Shown: positions 1 to 6,653 of the stretch, piece by piece
Numbering within the stretch: position 1 is the stretch's first letter
Layout: the number at the start of each line of letters is the position of its first letter
Assembly (NCBI GenBank): GCA_050747525.1
Contig: JBOGOC010000053.1
Span: 1 to 7,604 of the forward strand
DNA: 7,604 bases
Source: JBOGOC01 sp050747525
GTDB taxonomy: Bacteria > Acidobacteriota > Polarisedimenticolia > JACPZX01 > DASXTC01
Direction of reading: 5' to 3'
Program-made: the position numbers and the translations under genes
The notes under the pieces: generated by a model
What the model was told of the DNA's origin: nothing
The model's database searches: none
What the model saw: the letters and a program-made list of their open reading frames with translations, nothing else

Positions 1-21
1 GGAGGGAGGCGGAGCGAGTAA
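1..21 (+). other. possible 3' end of an upstream gene
   Basis: Frame 1 reads six codons (Gly-Gly-Arg-Arg-Ser-Glu) and stops at TAA 19-21. A strong hairpin begins one base later, as expected after a gene end. Only six codons are visible, so the gene cannot be identified, and the stop could be chance in non-coding DNA. Confidence 0.25.
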
Positions 22-41
22 GGCGTGGCCAACGCCACGCC
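22..41. other. perfect 8-bp GC hairpin, possible transcription end structure
   Basis: GGCGTGGC (22-29) pairs perfectly with GCCACGCC (34-41) around a CAAC loop. No T-run follows on either strand, so it is not a classical intrinsic terminator. It may stabilise the 3' end of an upstream transcript or be a T-poor terminator of the kind proposed in GC-rich genomes. It could also be a protein-binding inverted repeat. Confidence 0.4.
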
Positions 42-130
42 GTCGAGCGCGCCTCGGAGACCACTCCCCGCCCCCGGCCGCCATGGAAGCTGGAACACAG
101 CCGCCGGGAAGCTTAGTCGTTGGGGGCGTG

Positions 131-160
131 TTGATGACTATTCGGGGAATCGGGTATCCT
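131..160 (+). promoter_or_regulatory. weak candidate sigma-70-type promoter for the lpdA operon
   Basis: TTGATG (131-136) and TATCCT (155-160) each match four of six consensus bases and are 18 bp apart. They sit in the least GC-rich part of the leader. Transcription would start near 167 and give a leader of about 70 nt containing the 200-221 hairpin. Matches of this quality also occur by chance, and the host's sigma factor preference is unknown. Confidence 0.25.
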
Positions 161-199
161 GCCCCACTTTCCATGCACGCCCAGATGGCATCCACTCGT

Positions 200-221
200 G
201 CCGCCGCGGCCTGGCGGCGGC
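200..221 (+). promoter_or_regulatory. perfect 8-bp GC stem just upstream of the lpdA ribosome binding site
   Basis: GCCGCCGC (200-207) pairs with GCGGCGGC (214-221) around the loop GGCCTG. The stem ends 8 nt before the GGAGG at 230-234. In RNA it would be very stable and could affect ribosome access or act in attenuation; in DNA it is an inverted repeat that could bind a regulator. The pairing is seen directly, the role is inference, and GC-rich DNA makes such stems fairly easily. Confidence 0.35.
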
Positions 222-238
222 CGATGCCCGGAGGATGA

Positions 239-1630
239 ATGCCCCAGGATATTTACGATTTGGTGGTGATCGGCAGCGGACCAGGCGGGTACGTGGCCGC
301 CGTGCGCGCGGCCCGCATCGGCCTTAAGACGGCCATCGTGGAGAAGGATCCGGTGTTCGGTGGCACCTGCCTCTGGCGCGGGTGCATCCCCACCAAGGCC
401 CTGCTCGAGAACGCCGCCGTCTACGATCAGGCGCGCCACGGCAAGGAGTTCGGGCTGCGTCTGGGCGAGGTCTCCCTCGACTTCGGCGCGGTCATGCAGC
501 GCAAGACCAAGATCGTGCGCAAGCTGGGCAAGGGGGTCGAGGGGCTCATCACCCGCAACAGCATCACCCCCTACCAGGGGCATGGCCGGATCGCGGGGTC
601 CGGGCGCGTCACGGTCACCGGGAAGGATGGCAAGTCCACCACGATGCAGACGAAAAACGTGCTGCTGGCCACCGGATCGGTGCCGCGCATGCTGCCGGGC
701 CTCACCGAAGACGGCCGGCGCGTGGTGTCGAGCGACGGGGTCCTCGAGCTGCAGGAAGTGCCGCGCAGCCTGGTCGTGCTGGGGGCGGGAGCCGTGGGCG
801 TGGAGTTCGCCTCCATCTACCATCGCTTCGGGTCCCAAGTGACCATCGTGGAGATGCTGCCCCGGGCGGTCCCGCTCGAAGACGAGGAGATCTCGAAGGA
901 GCTGGAGAAGATCTTCCGCAAGCAGGGAATCACCATCCACACGAGCACGAAGGCCGAAGGGTTCGAGGTGGGAGCCGCGGGCGTGAAGGTGAAGCTGGCC
1001 TCCGCGACACTGGAGGCCGACGTGCTGCTGGTGGCCGTGGGGCGCCGCCCGCTCACCGACGACGTCGGACTCGACACGGTCCCCCGCGTGAAGGTGGATC
1101 GCGGGTACGTGCAGGTGGACGGCTTCATGCGCACGGGGGAGCCGGGCGTGTACGCCATCGGCGACGTGGTCCCCACGCCGCTGCTGGCGCACGTGGCGTC
1201 GGCCGAGGGGATCCTGGCCGTGGAGCACATGGCGGGACGCGAAGTGCGGCCCATCAACTACGATCACGTTCCCAACGCCACCTACTGCGAGCCCGAGATC
1301 GCCAGCGTCGGGCTGACCGAGGCCCGGGCGAAGGAGCGCGGCTACGACGTGAAGACGGGGCACTTCGCCTTCACGCATTCCAGCAAGGCTCCCATCCTGG
1401 GCGACACCGACGGCTTCGTGAAGATCGTGTCCGAGGCGCGCCACGGCGAGCTGCTGGGGATGCACGTCATCGGCCCGCGCGCGACGGAGATGATCGCCGA
1501 GGCCGGCATCGCCCTCACCACCGAGGCCACCGTCGAGGAGCTGCACCGCACCATCCACGCGCATCCCACGCTCTCCGAGGCGGTCCCGGAGGCGGCACGC
1601 GCGGTTTTCGAGCATGCCATCCACGCGTAA
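239..1630 (+). CDS. lpdA: dihydrolipoamide dehydrogenase (E3)
   Basis: Cytoplasmic FAD-dependent disulfide oxidoreductase of 463 aa, a normal length for E3. It reoxidises the dihydrolipoyl group on E2 and passes electrons to NAD+. Visible features in order: the FAD-binding GSGPGG at 12-17; the redox-active Cys44 and Cys49 in GGTCLWRGCIPTKALL; the NAD-binding GAGAVG at 182-187, with Glu205 at the end of the following strand as expected for NAD+ over NADP+; the second FAD motif, with Gly308-Asp309; and the C-terminal HPTLSE, holding the catalytic His442 and Glu447 of the dimer interface. The ATG start has GGAGG at 230-234, 4 nt upstream. The redox motif has Trp-Arg where many E3s have Asn-x, a variation outside the catalytic residues. 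It heads the operon and overlaps E1 alpha by 17 nt. Mercuric and glutathione reductases are made unlikely by HPTLSE and by the neighbours. Confidence 0.96.
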   Translation: MPQDIYDLVVIGSGPGGYVAAVRAARIGLKTAIVEKDPVFGGTCLWRGCIPTKALLENAAVYDQARHGKEFGLRLGEVSLDFGAVMQRKTKIVRKLGKGVEGLITRNSITPYQGHGRIAGSGRVTVTGKDGKSTTMQTKNVLLATGSVPRMLPGLTEDGRRVVSSDGVLELQEVPRSLVVLGAGAVGVEFASIYHRFGSQVTIVEMLPRAVPLEDEEISKELEKIFRKQGITIHTSTKAEGFEVGAAGVKVKLASATLEADVLLVAVGRRPLTDDVGLDTVPRVKVDRGYVQVDGFMRTGEPGVYAIGDVVPTPLLAHVASAEGILAVEHMAGREVRPINYDHVPNATYCEPEIASVGLTEARAKERGYDVKTGHFAFTHSSKAPILGDTDGFVKIVSEARHGELLGMHVIGPRATEMIAEAGIALTTEATVEELHRTIHAHPTLSEAVPEAARAVFEHAIHA

Positions 1631-2636
1631 GCGCGCCGGGCAGAGCGCCACGGTCAACGGAGCCCCCTCCGCCGAGCTGAGCGATGAGGAGAGGGTCGAG
1701 CTCCTCTACTGGCTCAAGCTGAACCGGGGCCTGGAGACCCGCCTGGCCAACCTGTTCAAGCAGGGGAAGGTGCTGGGGGGCCTCTACCGCAGCCTGGGGC
1801 AGGAAGCGATCTCCGTGGGGTCGGCGTACGCGCTGGGGCCCGACGACTGGTACGCGCCGGTGATCCGCAACATGGGGACGTGCCTGGTGCGCGGCATCCC
1901 GCCGCGCATCCTGATCGCGCAGTACATGGCGCGCTCCGTCCCCGTGGGGGGGCGCGACAACGCGCTGCACTTCGGCTTCCTCGACCAGGGGATGGTGTCC
2001 ACCATCAGCCCGCTGGGGGGGCTGGTGTCGGTGATGGCCGGGGTCGCCCTGGCGTTCAAGATCCGCGGTGAGAAGCGCGTGGCGCTGACTTATTCCGGTG
2101 ACGGGCAGACCAGCACCGGGGCCTGGCACGAGGGGATCAATTTCGCGGCCGTGCTGGACCTGCCCTTCGTTCTGGTGGTGGAGAACAACCAGTGGGCCTA
2201 CTCCACTCCCGTCTCGCGCCAGTCGCGCCTGACCGATCTGGCCGCCAAGGCGGATGCCTACGGGATCGCCGGCGAGGTGGTGGACGGCAACGACGTGATG
2301 GACGTCTACGACGTGACCTGCCGCGCCGTGGAGCGCGCGCGCGCCGGGGGCGGGCCCACCCTCATCGAGGCCAAGACCTTCCGGCGGCTGGGGCACTCGG
2401 AGCACGACGATCCGCGCAAGTACGTCCCCGCCGCGATGTTCGCCGAGTGGGAAAAGAAGGATCCCATCGATCGCCACGAGGCGCGTCTCATCGACGAAGG
2501 GCTCGCCAGCCGCGGGTCCATCGCGGAGATGGAGCGGCGCATCGAAGCCGAGCTGGACGCAGCGCAGGCCTGGGCCGACGCGGTGCCCCCGCCCGATCCG
2601 GCCACCCTGACCCGGGGCATCTACGCGGAGGAATGA
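1614..2636 (+). CDS. 2-oxo acid dehydrogenase E1 component, alpha subunit (pyruvate or branched-chain type)
   Basis: Thiamine-diphosphate-binding alpha subunit, 340 aa, of the E1 heterotetramer, which decarboxylates a 2-oxo acid and transfers the acyl group to E2 lipoamide. The cofactor motif is clear: Gly162-Asp163-Gly164 and, 27 residues later, Asn191-Asn192, binding Mg2+ and diphosphate. A conserved loop with HSEHDD at 261-266 corresponds to the family's flexible active-site loop that carries the regulatory serine in mitochondrial enzymes. The first ~20 residues are basic and low in complexity, before the conserved core. The stretch around 128-133 (VSTISP) recalls branched-chain enzymes, whereas EGINFA after the GDG motif resembles Bacillus-type pyruvate dehydrogenase. 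The ATG at 1614 is the only plausible start ahead of the core. It has no well-placed ribosome binding site (the nearest GGAGG is 21 nt away), so the 17-nt overlap with lpdA probably gives coupled translation. Confidence 0.93.
   Translation: MPSTRKRAGQSATVNGAPSAELSDEERVELLYWLKLNRGLETRLANLFKQGKVLGGLYRSLGQEAISVGSAYALGPDDWYAPVIRNMGTCLVRGIPPRILIAQYMARSVPVGGRDNALHFGFLDQGMVSTISPLGGLVSVMAGVALAFKIRGEKRVALTYSGDGQTSTGAWHEGINFAAVLDLPFVLVVENNQWAYSTPVSRQSRLTDLAAKADAYGIAGEVVDGNDVMDVYDVTCRAVERARAGGGPTLIEAKTFRRLGHSEHDDPRKYVPAAMFAEWEKKDPIDRHEARLIDEGLASRGSIAEMERRIEAELDAAQAWADAVPPPDPATLTRGIYAEE
2627..2631 (+). promoter_or_regulatory. ribosome binding site supporting the GTG start of E1 beta
   Basis: GGAGG lies inside the last codons of E1 alpha, 6 nt before the GTG at 2638. 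It decides the start of E1 beta, which has no ATG in that position, and lets ribosomes finishing E1 alpha reload at once. Confidence 0.75.
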
Positions 2637-2637
2637 C

Positions 2638-3612
2638 GTGGCCGTCCTGACCTACCTGGAGGCGATCCGCCAGGGGATGTGGGAAGAGATGGAGCGCGAC
2701 GAGCGGGTGTTCCTGCTGGGGGAGGACATCGGCGCGTACGGCGGCGCGTTCAAGGTCACGGCCGGCTTCCTGGACAAGTTCGGCGCGACGCGCGTGATCG
2801 ACACGCCCATCGCCGAGGCGGCCATCGTGGGCGCGGCCATGGGCGCGGCGCTCAACGGCATGCGCCCCGTCGCCGAGATGCAGTTCATCGACTTCATCTC
2901 CTGCGCCTTCGAGCAGCTGACCAACATGGTGGCCTCCACGCGCTGGCGGTGGGGGGCGGCCGTGCCGATGGTGGTGCGCGGCCCGTGCGGGGGCGGGGTT
3001 CACGGGGGGCCGTTCCACTCGCAGAACATGGAGGCCTACTTCTTCCATACCCCCGGCCTGAAGATTGTCGAGCCCTCCACGGCCTACGATGCCAAGGGGC
3101 TCATCAAGGCGGCCATTCGCGACGATGACCCCGTGCTGTACTTCGAGCACAAATTCCTGTACCGCCGCATCAAGGAGGACCTGCCCGAGGGGGACTACAT
3201 CGTGCCCATCGGCAAGGCCGCCCTGCGGCGCGAGGGGAAGGACGTGAGCGTGATCACCTACGGCTCGATGGTGCACGTGGCGCTCGAGTCGGCCGCCGAT
3301 CTGGAGAAGCAGGGCGTTCAGGTCGAGGTGATCGATCTGCGCACGCTGCTGCCGCTGGACGAGGAAGCCGTGCTGGCGTCCGCGGCGAAGACGGGCAAGG
3401 TGGTCGTGCTTCACGAAGATCGACGCCGCGGCGGGATCGGCGGGGAGATCGCCGCCATCATCGCCGAGAAGGCGTTCGAGTATCTGGACGGACCGGTGAT
3501 GCGTGTCGCGTCCCTGGACACGCCTGTCCCCTACAGCCCGCCCCTGGAAGAGGCCTTCATGCCGAATGCCGGCAAGCTGACGCGGGCCATCAAGCAACTC
3601 GTGGCCTATTGA
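2638..3612 (+). CDS. 2-oxo acid dehydrogenase E1 component, beta subunit
   Basis: Partner of the alpha subunit, 324 aa, the usual length for the family. It supplies the pyrimidine-side residues of the thiamine diphosphate site and the E2-binding C-terminal domain. The sequence shows GEDIGAYGGAF near residue 30, the conserved Glu60 in DTPIAEAAIVG that activates the thiamine aminopyrimidine, and the active-site histidine region HGGPFHSQ (His122, His127). The transketolase C-terminal domain follows from about residue 200 (VSVITYGS, then VIDLRTLLPLD). The segment FEHKFLYR and the following EGDYIVPIGKA resemble branched-chain 2-oxo acid dehydrogenase beta subunits more than typical pyruvate dehydrogenases, but this does not settle the substrate. 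The start is GTG, 1 nt after the alpha stop. The separate alpha and beta genes exclude the usual single-chain 2-oxoglutarate dehydrogenase E1. Confidence 0.94.
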   Translation: MAVLTYLEAIRQGMWEEMERDERVFLLGEDIGAYGGAFKVTAGFLDKFGATRVIDTPIAEAAIVGAAMGAALNGMRPVAEMQFIDFISCAFEQLTNMVASTRWRWGAAVPMVVRGPCGGGVHGGPFHSQNMEAYFFHTPGLKIVEPSTAYDAKGLIKAAIRDDDPVLYFEHKFLYRRIKEDLPEGDYIVPIGKAALRREGKDVSVITYGSMVHVALESAADLEKQGVQVEVIDLRTLLPLDEEAVLASAAKTGKVVVLHEDRRRGGIGGEIAAIIAEKAFEYLDGPVMRVASLDTPVPYSPPLEEAFMPNAGKLTRAIKQLVAY

Positions 3613-3625
3613 GGAGCGCAATCAG

Positions 3626-4948
3626 ATGAGCGTGGACGTGATCATGCCCCAGATGGGGGAGAGCATCGCCGAGGGGACCGTCACCAAGTGGCTCAAGAAG
3701 GTGGGCGACGCGGTGAAGCGCGACGAGCCGCTGTTCGAGATCTCCACCGACAAGGTGGACGCGGAGATCCCCTCTCCGGCCGCGGGCGTGCTCAGCGAGA
3801 TCCTGGTGGGAGAAGGGAAGACCGTGGGCGTGAACACGGTCGTGGCCCGCATCGGCGCCGAGGCGGCGGCCGGGGCGGGAGCGGCGGAGACCAAGGCTCC
3901 GCCGGCTGCCGCGGCCGCGGCGCCACAGCGCGAGAGCGCGCCCGCGCCTGCGCCCGCACGTCCCGAGATCAAGGGAGAGCCCGGCGAGACCGACGGCCGA
4001 CGCGACGCCACGGTGGAGGAGCTGCGCCGGACGCGATCATCTCCGGTGGTGCGCAAGATGGCGGCCGAGCACGGCGTGGACATCGCGTCCATCCAGGGGA
4101 CCGGAATCTCCGGCCGCGTGACCAAGCAGGACCTGGCGTCCTTCCTGGAGAGCGGCCAGCCCTCGGCCGGGCCCGGGCCGGGACGCCCCTCGGGGGCGGC
4201 CCCTTCGGTTTCCGCTCCGTCACCGGCGGCCCCCTCGTTCCGCCCGGGAGAGGGGATGCGCGTGGAGCCCATGAGCGTCATGCGCAAGAAGATCGCCGAG
4301 CACATGGTGATGAGCAAGCGCACCTCGGCCCACGTCACCACCTTCTTCGAGGTGGACATGACCCCGATCTCGCGGCTGCGGGATCGGCACAAGAAGGCCT
4401 TCGAGGCGCGCGAGGGGGTGAAGCTGACCTTCCTGCCGTTCGTCGCGCTGGCCGCCGTGGAGGGAATCCGCAAGTTCCCCATCATCAACGCGTCGGTGGA
4501 CGGGGACAACGTCGTCTACAAGCGCGACGTGAACCTGGGGATCGCGGTGGCCCTGGACTGGGGCCTGATCGTGCCGGTGATCAAGCGGGCCGACGAGAAG
4601 AACCTCATCGGGATCGCCCGGGCCATCGCCGACCTGGGCGAGCGCGCGCGCATCAAGAAGCTCACTCCCGACGACGTCACGGGCGGCACCTTCACCATCA
4701 CCAACCCCGGCGGCTTCGGCGGACTGGTGGGCACGCCGATCATCAATCAGCCTCAGGTGGCCATCATGGGGGTGGGCGTGATCGAGAAGAGGCCGGTGGT
4801 GATCGACGACGCCATCGCCATCCGCACCATGGCCATCCTGTCGCTGTCGTTCGATCACCGGATCATCGACGGGGCGGACGCCGACCGCTACATGGCTCAC
4901 GTGAAGCAGATATTGCAGACCTCGAGCTTCGGCCTGGACGCCGCCTGA
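3626..4948 (+). CDS. dihydrolipoyllysine-residue acyltransferase (E2 core of the 2-oxo acid dehydrogenase complex)
   Basis: Structural and catalytic core of the complex, 440 aa, which transfers the acyl group from lipoamide to CoA. Domains in order: one lipoyl domain (1-79) with the lipoylated Lys43 in STDKVDAEIP; an Ala/Pro-rich flexible linker (about 80-130); a peripheral-subunit-binding domain (about 137-172; SSPVVRKMA through GRVTKQDL) that holds E1 or E3; a second Pro/Ala/Ser/Gly-rich linker (about 173-209); and the trimer-forming catalytic domain (about 210-438) ending in SFDHRIIDG, with catalytic His411 and Asp415-Gly416. A single lipoyl domain is common in branched-chain, 2-oxoglutarate and many bacterial pyruvate complexes. 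GAGGAG at 3611-3616 lies 9 nt before the ATG. The stop overlaps the lipB start as TGATG. The E1 genes rule out 2-oxoglutarate as the likely substrate; acetyl versus branched acyl remains open. Confidence 0.94.
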   Translation: MSVDVIMPQMGESIAEGTVTKWLKKVGDAVKRDEPLFEISTDKVDAEIPSPAAGVLSEILVGEGKTVGVNTVVARIGAEAAAGAGAAETKAPPAAAAAAPQRESAPAPAPARPEIKGEPGETDGRRDATVEELRRTRSSPVVRKMAAEHGVDIASIQGTGISGRVTKQDLASFLESGQPSAGPGPGRPSGAAPSVSAPSPAAPSFRPGEGMRVEPMSVMRKKIAEHMVMSKRTSAHVTTFFEVDMTPISRLRDRHKKAFEAREGVKLTFLPFVALAAVEGIRKFPIINASVDGDNVVYKRDVNLGIAVALDWGLIVPVIKRADEKNLIGIARAIADLGERARIKKLTPDDVTGGTFTITNPGGFGGLVGTPIINQPQVAIMGVGVIEKRPVVIDDAIAIRTMAILSLSFDHRIIDGADADRYMAHVKQILQTSSFGLDAA

Positions 4949-5646
4949 TGGACGCGCCCGCGCGGCCCTGCCTGAGGCGCTGGATGGGCCGGGTGGGGTA
5001 CGCCGAGGCGCTGGAGCTGCAGCAGCGGCTTGCGTCGGCGCTCGTGGCCGGGGGGCCCGACGCGCGCGAGCACCTGCTGCTGCTGGAGCACCCGCACGTC
5101 ATCACGCTGGGCCGCAACGCGCACGATGCCAACGTTCTGGCGGGAGAGGCGATACGGGCCGCGCGGGGCGTGGCCCTGTATCACACCGGCCGCGGCGGGG
5201 ACGTCACCTACCACGGGCCGGGCCAGCTGGTGGGGTATCCGATCCTGGACCTCAAGCCCGATCGGTGCGACGTGCGGCGCTACGTGCGTGACCTGGAAGA
5301 GGCCCTCATCCGCACCGCGGCCGATTTCGGAGTGGCGGCCGGCCGGGTGGAGGGGTTGACCGGCGTGTGGGTGGAGCGGGAAGACGGAAGGCACGAGAAG
5401 CTGGCGGCCATCGGCGTGCGCATCTCGCGGTGGGTGACCAGCCACGGGTTCGCGTTCAACGTGTCGACCGATCTGTCCTACTTCCAGCTCATCGTCCCGT
5501 GTGGCATCGCGGAGCATGGCGTGACCTCGCTGGCCCGCCTCACCGGCCGGGAGATCCCCCTGGCCGAGGTGGCCGACCGGGCCGCCCTGCATCTGGGCGA
5601 GGTCTTCTCGCGGCGCATGGTGGACGCCTGGCCGGAGGCCGCATGA
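4948..5646 (+). CDS. lipB: lipoyl(octanoyl) transferase
   Basis: Cytoplasmic enzyme, 232 aa, that moves octanoyl from acyl carrier protein to the lipoyl-domain lysine, here most directly E2 Lys43. The LipB signature is intact: RGGDVTYHGPGQLVGYP from residue 82, the catalytic Lys151 in EKLAAIGVRI, and the acyl-accepting Cys185 in IVPCGI. The Lys-Cys spacing of 34 equals that of Escherichia coli LipB (K135/C169). The residues LLLLEHPHVITLGR (about 48-61) also fit the family. The chosen ATG overlaps the E2 stop (TGATG) and has no good ribosome binding site, so translation would be coupled. An alternative ATG at 4984 (Met13) has GAGG 6 nt upstream, but would remove the first strand (CLRRWMGRV), which aligns with the N-terminus of known LipBs. 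The gene overlaps lipA by 4 nt. Confidence 0.95.
   Translation: MDAPARPCLRRWMGRVGYAEALELQQRLASALVAGGPDAREHLLLLEHPHVITLGRNAHDANVLAGEAIRAARGVALYHTGRGGDVTYHGPGQLVGYPILDLKPDRCDVRRYVRDLEEALIRTAADFGVAAGRVEGLTGVWVEREDGRHEKLAAIGVRISRWVTSHGFAFNVSTDLSYFQLIVPCGIAEHGVTSLARLTGREIPLAEVADRAALHLGEVFSRRMVDAWPEAA
4974..4986 (+). promoter_or_regulatory. alternative internal ribosome binding site and start in lipB
   Basis: TGAGG (GAGG at 4974-4977) precedes an in-frame ATG at 4984-4986 by 6 nt, a better-spaced signal than any before the upstream ATG at 4948. If used, LipB would lack 12 residues, including its predicted first beta strand. I favour 4948 on homology, with this as a competing or secondary start. 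Confidence 0.3.
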
Positions 5647-6563
5647 GCACCGCCTTCCGGGCCCGCCGGGATCCTCCGCTGCGCAAGCCGGAGTGGATCC
5701 GCATCCGGTTGCGCACCGACGGGGCGTTCCAGCAGGTGCGCGCGATGGTGAAAGATCTGAAGCTGCACACCGTCTGCCAGGAAGCCCGCTGCCCCAACAT
5801 CTTCGAGTGCTTCTCCCAGGGCACCGCCACCTTCATGATCCTGGGGGACAACTGCACCCGGCGCTGCGGCTTCTGCGCCGTGGGCAAGGGGCTTCCCACC
5901 CGGGTGGACCCGCTCGAGCCGCGCCACGTGGCCGAGGCCGTGAGATCGATGAAGCTCAGCCACGCCGTGGTCACCTCCGTGGACCGCGACGACCTTCCGG
6001 ATCAGGGCTCGGATCAGTTCGTGCAGACCATCCACGAGATCCGTGCCCTCAACCCGGGGACCCGGGTGGAAGTGCTCATCCCGGACTTCGGCGGGGACGA
6101 GCCCTGTCTGGAGCGCGTGCTGGAGGCCCGGCCCGAGATCCTGAACCACAACATGGAGACGGTCGAGCGGCTCTACCATCGTGTGCGCATCGGCTCGGAC
6201 TACCGGCGGTCGCTCACCCTGCTCTCGGGCGCCGCCGCCTGGCGGGACGGGCACCCCGAGGCGGGGATGATCACCAAGTCGGGGATCATGGTGGGGCTGG
6301 GGGAGACCCCCGAAGAGCTTCTGGAAGTGATGGACGACCTGCGCGCCTCCAGCGTCGACGTCATGACAATCGGCCAGTATCTGCGCCCGTCCATGAAGCA
6401 CCTTCCGGTGGAGCGCTACTACGCCCCCGACGAGTTCACCCGCCTCAAGGAGGCCGGTCTGGCGCGGGGTTTCCGACACGTGGAATCGGGGCCTCTGGTG
6501 CGGTCTTCCTACCATGCCGGGGAGCAGGTCCCGGCAGGACTTGGCGAAACCTCGCCGGCCTGA
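5643..6563 (+). CDS. lipA: lipoyl synthase (radical SAM)
   Basis: Iron-sulfur enzyme, 306 aa, that inserts sulfur at C6 and C8 of the protein-bound octanoyl chain, completing the lipoyl group begun by LipB. Both cluster motifs are complete: the auxiliary cluster CX4CX5C at Cys45, Cys50 and Cys56, and the radical SAM CX3CX2C at Cys71, Cys75 and Cys78 (NCTRRCGFC). The conserved C-terminal RSSYHA at 287-292 contains the serine that ligates the auxiliary cluster. VVTSVDRDDLPD (about 111-122) and KSGIMVGLGE (about 219-228) are further family hallmarks. The length is typical of bacterial LipA. The ATG start overlaps the lipB stop as ATGA, so the two are probably translationally coupled. It is the last gene of the operon, and its stop lies within a candidate promoter for the next gene. 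All catalytic residues are present, so it should be active. Confidence 0.97.
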   Translation: MSTAFRARRDPPLRKPEWIRIRLRTDGAFQQVRAMVKDLKLHTVCQEARCPNIFECFSQGTATFMILGDNCTRRCGFCAVGKGLPTRVDPLEPRHVAEAVRSMKLSHAVVTSVDRDDLPDQGSDQFVQTIHEIRALNPGTRVEVLIPDFGGDEPCLERVLEARPEILNHNMETVERLYHRVRIGSDYRRSLTLLSGAAAWRDGHPEAGMITKSGIMVGLGETPEELLEVMDDLRASSVDVMTIGQYLRPSMKHLPVERYYAPDEFTRLKEAGLARGFRHVESGPLVRSSYHAGEQVPAGLGETSPA

Positions 6564-6569
6564 TAAGAT
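6541..6569 (+). promoter_or_regulatory. candidate extended -10 promoter for the OmpA-like gene
   Basis: TTGGCG (6541-6546) and TAAGAT (6564-6569) each match four of six consensus bases with a 17-bp spacer. A TG at 6561-6562 gives an extended -10 (TGATAAGAT). The element overlaps the lipA stop codon (6561-6563). Transcription would begin near 6576, leaving a leader of about 90 nt before 6666. No terminator with a T-run is visible between lipA and the next gene, so readthrough is possible. Confidence 0.35.
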
Positions 6570-6653
6570 TCCGGTCGGTTCGTCATACGTTCTTAACCCC
6601 GCTGCAGTCCGGTATCTCGCTCAACACAAACGGCCCCGCACCTTCAAGAAAGG

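Noticed and set aside
187..202. GGCA-N8-TGCC inverted repeat in the leader
   Set aside because: Only four base pairs, and it overlaps the far stronger stem at 200-221; likely chance.
2..238. Stop-free frame in the leader, ending at TGA 236-238 next to the lpdA ATG, with internal ATGs at 84 and 134
   Set aside because: The residues are Ala/Pro/Arg/Gly-rich with no recognisable domain, the codon third positions are not biased as in the neighbouring genes, and no good ribosome binding site precedes the ATGs.
25..327. 100-codon + strand reading frame running into lpdA
   Set aside because: It overlaps the N-terminus of the clearly real lpdA in another frame and has a basic Arg-rich composition typical of GC-rich shadow frames.
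113..1657. 514-codon minus-strand frame opposite lpdA
   Set aside because: Rich in His, Arg, Gly and Ala with no family motif; it is the antisense of a catalytically complete lpdA. The long frame is a product of high GC.
2488..3621. 377-codon minus-strand frame opposite E1 beta
   Set aside because: Antisense to a fully motif-bearing gene, with no recognisable domain and shadow-like composition.
3688..4947. Upstream in-frame extension of lipB across the whole E2 gene (652 codons in total)
   Set aside because: The extension is out of frame with a complete E2 and has Arg/Gly/His-rich shadow composition; LipB homology begins only near 4948.
1614..4948. 2-oxoglutarate dehydrogenase complex
   Set aside because: The E1 here is two genes (alpha and beta) of the pyruvate/branched-chain type, whereas 2-oxoglutarate dehydrogenase E1 is a single long chain.
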